Source: an uncultured Planctomycetaceae bacterium
GTDB lineage: Bacteria; Planctomycetota; Planctomycetia; Pirellulales; Pirellulaceae
NCBI GenBank assembly: GCA_903921945.1
Contig: CAIXSC010000733.1
Span: forward strand, 1-19,823
Length of the DNA stretch: 19,823 bases
Direction of reading: 5' to 3'
Positions 15,717 to 19,823 of the stretch are shown piece after piece; position 1 is the stretch's first letter; each line of letters opens with the position of its first letter. A program made the translations under genes and the position numbers. The notes beneath the pieces are model-generated. The model worked only from the letters and a program-made list of their open reading frames with translations. It made no database searches and was not told the origin of the DNA.

Positions 15717-16444
15717 GTACCTTCGCCGTCAAGTCCTGGGGAAGAGGGAACGCACTGAATCTCCACCGCCGAACAAATCGCATTGTGGCCATCAGGACAT
15801 TCGCGGTACATGCCGGTTTCCCGGCAGTGGCACATGCCGACAGGCGGCCGAGGAAACGGTGAAGGCGGCAGCGGCTCGGGCGGATTCGCACCCGGAGAGT
15901 CGAGCCCTGGCGCGGTGAGCCCTGGCGAATTCAGCCCTGGCGCGTTGAGCCCTGGCGCCGGGATTGGCGGATTGGGGATTGTCGGGTTCAAGATTGTCGG
16001 AGTTGCGGGCCGTGGGTCAGGAGGGAGCGCCATGTCGGCCGGTCCGGCCGCCGGGAGGGCGATGCTAGGCAACTCGGGAGCCGCCACGGAGCGCGCGACT
16101 CGCGGAGCGGCATCCGCGATCGTCGCCTCCGCAAGCGACGCGGTCGCGGGCGTCGCTGCGGGTCGCTGTTCGACAGCCAACCGCCACTGGCCGCTTTTGG
16201 AAGAAAAGTGGTAGGTCACCGTGTAAGCGTAACCCGGCCACAGTGTCATCGCCCCGGGCTGCTCGCTCTTGCCACTGCGAAATCGCAACGCGGCCGAGCA
16301 GCGTTCGGTTGTCGTTTCTAAGAAAACGTGCAACGGCGCGGTCAAGCCTTGAATCTCTTGCCGCCACGGCTTTCGTGAACCCAGCGTGCCTGTGCCCGGC
16401 GGTAGCGCCTGTTTGCGTGACTTCTTTGCGGTGGCCTTGGCCAT
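15713..16444 (-). CDS. Pro-rich protein with Cys-rich C-terminus, unknown function
   Basis: A 243-residue protein of unrecognised family. A basic N-terminus (MAKATAKKSRKQ) leads to a compact region of about 80 residues containing LHVFLETTTERCSAALRF and YAYTVTYHFSSKSGQWRLAV, which looks like a small beta-rich domain. An Ala/Pro linker follows, then Pro-Gly-Leu-Asn pentapeptide repeats, and finally a Cys-rich tail (GMCHCRETGMYRECPDGHNA, with two further Cys) that could bind metal or form disulfides. The open frame extends to a TTG at 16519, which would add MKKCGRWFLLAAVGLSV, a possible signal sequence; the start is therefore uncertain. Its stop overlaps the kinase ATG (ATGA), so co-translation with the WD40 kinase is likely and it may be a partner or ligand-binding factor. 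Confidence 0.75.
   Translation of the reverse strand: MAKATAKKSRKQALPPGTGTLGSRKPWRQEIQGLTAPLHVFLETTTERCSAALRFRSGKSEQPGAMTLWPGYAYTVTYHFSSKSGQWRLAVEQRPAATPATASLAEATIADAAPRVARSVAAPELPSIALPAAGPADMALPPDPRPATPTILNPTIPNPPIPAPGLNAPGLNSPGLTAPGLDSPGANPPEPLPPSPFPRPPVGMCHCRETGMYRECPDGHNAICSAVEIQCVPSSPGLDGEGT
15903..15962. repeat. 15-bp in-frame tandem repeat in the Pro-rich gene
   Basis: Four 15-bp units start with AGCCCTGGCG (15903-15917, 15918-15932, 15933-15947, 15948-15962) and differ mainly in the last five bases. They encode Pro-Gly-Leu-X-Ala/Ser pentapeptides. Confidence 0.88.
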
Positions 16445-16691
16445 GCCAGCACCATCTTTCTTCGGGGGAACAGATAAGCCAACTGCGGCCAGTAAAAACC
16501 ACCTCCCACACTTTTTCAACCCGCTCGCGTTAGGGGGTGTTCTCGAGGTGCGTTGCGTGCGATCTCGCTGGTCCGCCCGACCGGTGTTCGATCAGGGACG
16601 ACCCCAAGATGACTTCCCAAGAGGAACCACGCATGAAACGAATCTCACGAATCCACCCTGGCCCCAAGTCGGGAGGTTCGGGACGGCCCGC

Positions 16692-17774
16692 TCAAGCGAA
16701 GGCGAGTAGGGCCAACACCATGGCCGAAGCGGCTGCGGCAATGGCGATAGCCCGTGGCAGTTCAAGCGGTTTTTGGGGGACGCGACCGGGGAAGTCGACT
16801 TTCGGTTGTGTGCTCGCCCAGGCCGCCAACGCTTCCAGACTGCCCATCGCGGGTTGCTCGGAGACGTGCCGCGCGGCGGCGGCTTGGCCTAACTCCATGC
16901 CCTCTTGAGGCGAGTATCCCGAGGCGATCGCCAGTGCGAGGACGCCGGTGAAGACATCACCCGCTCGCGAGGTTCGCTTCGCCTGAACCCGATGAGCGGC
17001 GGCGAAGTGCCAGTTGCCGTCGTCAAGTCGAGCGATGGCGCCGTCGCGGCTCGTGACGATCACACCTTGCGATCCGCCTTCCACCATGGCGATGATCGCG
17101 TCCACCGGGTCTTTCTTTCCGGTCGCCTCGCGGGCCTCGGCATCATTGATCACGATTACTCGCGCCAGTGGCATCAGCCGCGCCGCTGAGCTCGCATCGG
17201 TAAGCTGCGACACCGAGGGCTGCCAGATCGGGTATTTTGCCGACATCAGCACATCGCGCGTGAAATCGACATCCGGCGCCGCCAAAGGGGACAGCACGAC
17301 CACAGGCGTTTCTTCCATAACTCCGCGGCAAAACAAGGGCAATTGCGGGATCAGCAACTTCGGTCGAGTGGTATCGGTGGTCCCGCCGGGCCGAATATGG
17401 CTCCGACGGCTTTTCGAATAGCCGTTCACAAACCGCGCTGCCGAAAACTCGTCACCCAACTCCGACTTCATATCGCGGCCCATGGAATCATTCGCCGCGA
17501 TGAAGATGGGGTACGCGGTGCCGCCGTGACCTTGAATGGCGCGGCTGACGTTAACGGATCCGCCGCCGACGCTATCGTCCATCCGGCAGTCGCGTTTGGC
17601 GGTCGACTCAACGGGGTTCTCGTAGTGGACCGTCGTGTCACGCACCACTGGACCAACCACGCCGACCGAGGATGTCGGCGATCGCTGCGGCGCAACCATC
17701 GACGTCGGCTGCTCGCCGCCCTCGGACACAATTCCCGCAGCCGACGACGCATCGGTTCCTTCTTCCATACGCAT
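16692..17774 (-). CDS. PfkB-like sugar-kinase-fold protein with C-terminal membrane anchor
   Basis: A 360-residue protein of the PfkB/ribokinase fold. Family traces include SVGVVGPVVRDTTV (36-49), a signature-1-like GGGSVNVSRAIQGHGG (70-85), IAANDSMGRDM (92-102) and VINDAEAREATG (208-219). The catalytic region reads RTSRAGDVFTGVLA (267-280): the catalytic Asp273 is kept, but Arg270 replaces the first Gly of the GAGD anion hole, and the upstream DT is RT. The usual VTxGxxG loop is TSRDGA. A hydrophobic helix at about 342-359 ends the protein, implying a tail anchor with the kinase fold facing the cytoplasm. The ATG at 17774 is chosen because GGAG precedes it by 9 nt; 17807 is an alternative. 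It may be a degenerate sugar/nucleoside kinase or a pseudokinase sensor. Confidence 0.8.
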   Translation of the reverse strand: MRMEEGTDASSAAGIVSEGGEQPTSMVAPQRSPTSSVGVVGPVVRDTTVHYENPVESTAKRDCRMDDSVGGGSVNVSRAIQGHGGTAYPIFIAANDSMGRDMKSELGDEFSAARFVNGYSKSRRSHIRPGGTTDTTRPKLLIPQLPLFCRGVMEETPVVVLSPLAAPDVDFTRDVLMSAKYPIWQPSVSQLTDASSAARLMPLARVIVINDAEAREATGKKDPVDAIIAMVEGGSQGVIVTSRDGAIARLDDGNWHFAAAHRVQAKRTSRAGDVFTGVLALAIASGYSPQEGMELGQAAAARHVSEQPAMGSLEALAAWASTQPKVDFPGRVPQKPLELPRAIAIAAAASAMVLALLAFA

Positions 17775-17893
17775 CTTGACACACTCCGCTACTAAGCCAT
17801 GTGACATGGGCAGGGAACGCTCGGGAGCCGTCGAGAACCGCCATCATCAGCATTCACTCGCAGTGATGACGAACCCGACCGCCTTAACTCCCA

Positions 17894-17924
17894 CGCCAGT
17901 AAGCCGCTGGCGGTCGATTTTTTT
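17894..17924 (+). terminator. Terminator-like hairpin facing the plus strand
   Basis: CGCCAG (17894-17899) and CTGGCG (17907-17912) form a 6-bp stem with a 7-nt loop, followed 5 nt later by seven T residues on the plus strand. No plus-strand gene was found, so it may stop antisense transcription coming out of the PfkB-like gene or end a small RNA. Confidence 0.4.
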
Positions 17925-17988
17925 GTGGCGCTGAGAAACCCCGCAGCACAAGACAGGGCGCCGGGTGTTCGCCCGCGACGATGCGTGC

Positions 17989-18027
17989 AAAAAAATTCGC
18001 CATGGCGAACGAATTCGCCATGGCGAA
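17989..18027 (-). terminator. Rho-independent terminator of the protease gene
   Basis: Two copies of the 14-bp perfect palindrome TTCGCCATGGCGAA (17996-18009 and 18014-18027) are separated by 4 nt. On the minus strand they pair as a 14-bp stem capped by a UUCG tetraloop, followed at once by seven U residues. It lies about 38 nt past the protease stop. The geometry is that of a very strong intrinsic terminator; each half could also act as an operator. Confidence 0.85.
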
Positions 18028-18064
18028 AATGGAGATGACTTCAGGGCGAGTCGGGTTGGCGAGT

Positions 18065-19249
18065 TTACGCAAAGACAGACTTGAAGGAGGCTTCAGCGGC
18101 ATGGGCGAGTTCGAGCGCCATGGCCGACTCAGGGGCGATCGCGAACGACCACGGAGTGGATCTCGCGGACTTCATCCGCAGGGCCGTCGACTCGCGGTCA
18201 TCGAGCGTCGAGTCGTCCATCACCGCTTGAACGCAGACCTCCCAAGCTTGTTCGGCATCGTCCCCGCTCGACGCCGCTTCGAAAGCCGTGTGCTCGTCAG
18301 CTGTGTAGTCGTCGGCCAACTCGTCCCGCTCATCCCAGACTTCGAATAGCGAATCGAATGCCGGTTGAATGTTGCTACGAGGCTCTTCGTGGTCGGCGGC
18401 CGCGACCGCCTCGATCGATTCAAGGTGATCAGCCCGCAGCAACGGATTGGAAAACATAGCCGTCCGTCCCGTCTCCGCATCAAAACTCCGTTGACTCATG
18501 GTGTTGTTGATCCAGTCGAAGTAATTGGCGACGCGGGTGTAAACTCCCGGATAGTTCCGTCGCGCGCAACCGTTTCCCCACGATACGATACCCACCTGGC
18601 GCAGATCGCCCGCGTCGTTCTTCATGAATAACGGACCGCCGCTATCGCCTTGGCAGCTGTCTTTGCCCATGGCGCCCGCCGCCAGCATGTTGCGGTTCAC
18701 TTGCCCATTGTAGGAATCGGCGCGGTTGGCATCGGAATTGGAAACAAACGGCACTCGGACCGAACGCAACACCCAGGAGGAGTTGCCGGACTCTTTCGTC
18801 TGCCCCCATCCAACGACCGTCGCGGATTTGCCCGGATCGGTCAAGGTGTCGTGCTTCACCGGCCGAATCGACGACCCCTGCGTCGCTTTGCGGCTGAGCG
18901 TGATGATCGCGATGTCGTTATTGGGAATATCGTCCCGGCCGATTTCGCGAAAGCGTGGGTGGGTTGTCACACCGGCGACGGAGATCACCTCTCCGGCGCC
19001 GCTGCGAAGATTGGCGCGATTGATCGCCACCAAATCGCCCTGGGCGACTTTGCAATGCGCGGCGGTTAACACATGGGTCTCGCTAATGAGCGATCCCCCG
19101 CAATACTGAAATCCCTCGGAGTCCAATAACGCGACGGCGAACGGCGCGGACGATATCGCCACTTCATTTCCACCGACGATACATACTTTCCGAGGCTCCA
19201 TTAACTCGAATACGGCCACTTTGCTTAGCCCTGGCTTTTTGCGAAACAT
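18065..19249 (-). CDS. Trypsin-like serine protease (S1 family)
   Basis: A chymotrypsin-fold protease of 394 residues. The catalytic triad is His65 (LTAAHC), Asp112 (NNDIAII) and Ser203 (GDSGGP). Asp197, six before the serine, predicts cleavage after Lys/Arg. Cysteines 50/66 and 199/228 match conserved S1 disulfides. The mature-type IVGG begins at residue 24, right after MEPRKVC, implying a short propeptide. The first 23 residues are not a classical signal peptide; FELMEPRKV resembles the LExR-type leader of many planctomycete secreted proteins. Residues about 252-394 are an acidic extension without recognised domain. The ATG at 19249 follows AGGAG closely; an upstream extension to 19324 is not supported. 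It lies 87 bp after a sigma factor gene and ends at a strong terminator, so the two may be co-transcribed. Confidence 0.93.
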   Translation of the reverse strand: MFRKKPGLSKVAVFELMEPRKVCIVGGNEVAISSAPFAVALLDSEGFQYCGGSLISETHVLTAAHCKVAQGDLVAINRANLRSGAGEVISVAGVTTHPRFREIGRDDIPNNDIAIITLSRKATQGSSIRPVKHDTLTDPGKSATVVGWGQTKESGNSSWVLRSVRVPFVSNSDANRADSYNGQVNRNMLAAGAMGKDSCQGDSGGPLFMKNDAGDLRQVGIVSWGNGCARRNYPGVYTRVANYFDWINNTMSQRSFDAETGRTAMFSNPLLRADHLESIEAVAAADHEEPRSNIQPAFDSLFEVWDERDELADDYTADEHTAFEAASSGDDAEQAWEVCVQAVMDDSTLDDRESTALRMKSARSTPWSFAIAPESAMALELAHAAEASFKSVFA

Positions 19250-19336
19250 AGGAGGCTCCTGTTTGAAAGGCGAAACCGACCTAAACAGACCGAAATGGAA
19301 AGAAACGCGAATTGGACAAACCATGGCCGCCGACGG

Positions 19337-19823
19337 TTATGGATCCATGTCATACGGCGGGTTGTTTGGCAAACCTGCTAAGATCTTTTCGAGCGCCCGG
19401 TAGTAGGCGGTGGTAACTGTGCCTAGCGGAAGCTCCAATTCCGCCGCGATTTCCTTGAAGGTCATACCGCCGATGAACCGCTTCTCCATAATCTGTCGCT
19501 CAGGTTCGGTCAGCGGCGGCCGAGCTTTGTTGAGCATCGTTTGGAAGTCGGCCAAAATCTCCGCTTCGCTCGCGAATGCAGCGGATTCGAGGCGGTTCAA
19601 GATGTCCGCATCGGGGTCGATATCCCCACGTCCATGATCGAACCGACTGTCTCTCCACGTGGCCGTCATTGCCCCCCAAGCCGTTGCGCGGAGGTAACTC
19701 CTCGTCAGACGATCTTCCTGCCGCTGATCGCTCGGCCCGACCTTGTTGATGAGATCGAGCCAAGTGCGTTGCAAGATGTCTTTCACAAGCGCTTCGGAAT
19801 TGCGAATGGAACGCAGTTTGTAA
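19337..19823 (-). CDS. ECF-like RNA polymerase sigma factor (5' end outside window)
   Basis: A partial sigma-70-family protein. The frame is open to the window edge, so the gene starts outside. The first visible residues, RNSEALVKDILQRTWLDLIN, resemble the end of region 2 (the DNA-recognition helix). A linker follows, then region 4: LTEPERQIMEKRFIGGMTFK and EIAAELELPLGTVTTAYYRA, the -35-binding helix-turn-helix, ending with a short tail. An internal GTG at 19786 could be called as a start but would delete region 2. The gene directly precedes the serine protease on the same strand, which suggests either co-expression or regulation of a surface process. No anti-sigma factor is visible in the window. 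Confidence 0.75.
   Translation of the reverse strand, partial: YKLRSIRNSEALVKDILQRTWLDLINKVGPSDQRQEDRLTRSYLRATAWGAMTATWRDSRFDHGRGDIDPDADILNRLESAAFASEAEILADFQTMLNKARPPLTEPERQIMEKRFIGGMTFKEIAAELELPLGTVTTAYYRALEKILAGLPNNPPYDMDP

Noticed and set aside
14160..15758. Plus-strand open frame of 532 codons opposite the WD40 kinase
   Set aside because: It is antisense to the kinase catalytic domain, whose motifs are intact on the minus strand.
16633..16908. Small plus-strand ORF beginning MKRISRIHPGPKSGG with an upstream GAGG
   Set aside because: Most of it is antisense to the C-terminus of the PfkB-like gene and becomes Ala/Ser-rich shadow sequence.
17884..18003. Short minus ORF starting MANFFARIVAGEHPA, resembling the start of HIT-family proteins
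   Set aside because: The ATG lies in the terminator palindrome and the poly-U codes the Phe pair. The histidine triad never appears and the frame ends after 39 codons.

Overview
The window looks like chromosomal DNA from a GC-rich planctomycete. The evidence is two large transmembrane Ser/Thr kinases, one fused to WD40 repeats; a sulfatase remnant next to isocitrate dehydrogenase; a PheT without its EMAP-type tRNA-binding domain; and a serine protease with an N-terminus like the LExR-type leader of many planctomycete secreted proteins. All supported genes lie on the minus strand, so transcription runs from high to low coordinates. No tRNA, rRNA, CRISPR array or insertion sequence was seen, and no gene-free stretch exceeds 300 bases.

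In order of transcription: 19823-17990 holds a 5'-truncated ECF-like sigma factor and a trypsin-like protease, closed by a strong UUCG-loop terminator. 17774-8800 holds a tail-anchored PfkB-like protein, a Pro-rich/Cys-rich protein, a WD40 Ser/Thr kinase coupled to it by an ATGA overlap, and a second Ser/Thr kinase with a Cache-like sensor and its own promoter. 8690-2459 holds a conserved translation block (rpmI-rplT-pheS-pheT), followed closely by a cytosolic sulfite-oxidase-type molybdoenzyme and an overlapping chromate-family transporter. 2273-819 is isocitrate dehydrogenase (icd). 745-244 is a sulfatase reduced to about a third of normal length by several deletions. A doubtful partial ORF touches the left edge.

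The right half reads as a surface-signalling neighbourhood: sigma factor, protease, membrane PfkB-like protein and two membrane kinases. The left half is housekeeping metabolism and translation. The most unusual theme is repeat expansion. In-frame 15- or 18-bp tandem repeats sit inside pheS, pheT, the Cache kinase and the Pro-rich gene, and two heptanucleotide arrays sit between the kinases, one of them containing the stop codon of the WD40 kinase.

Gaps with little to report: 16445-16691 (247 bp) has no convincing promoter or terminator. 2274-2458 has repeated GGAAC-type tracts but no clear promoter.
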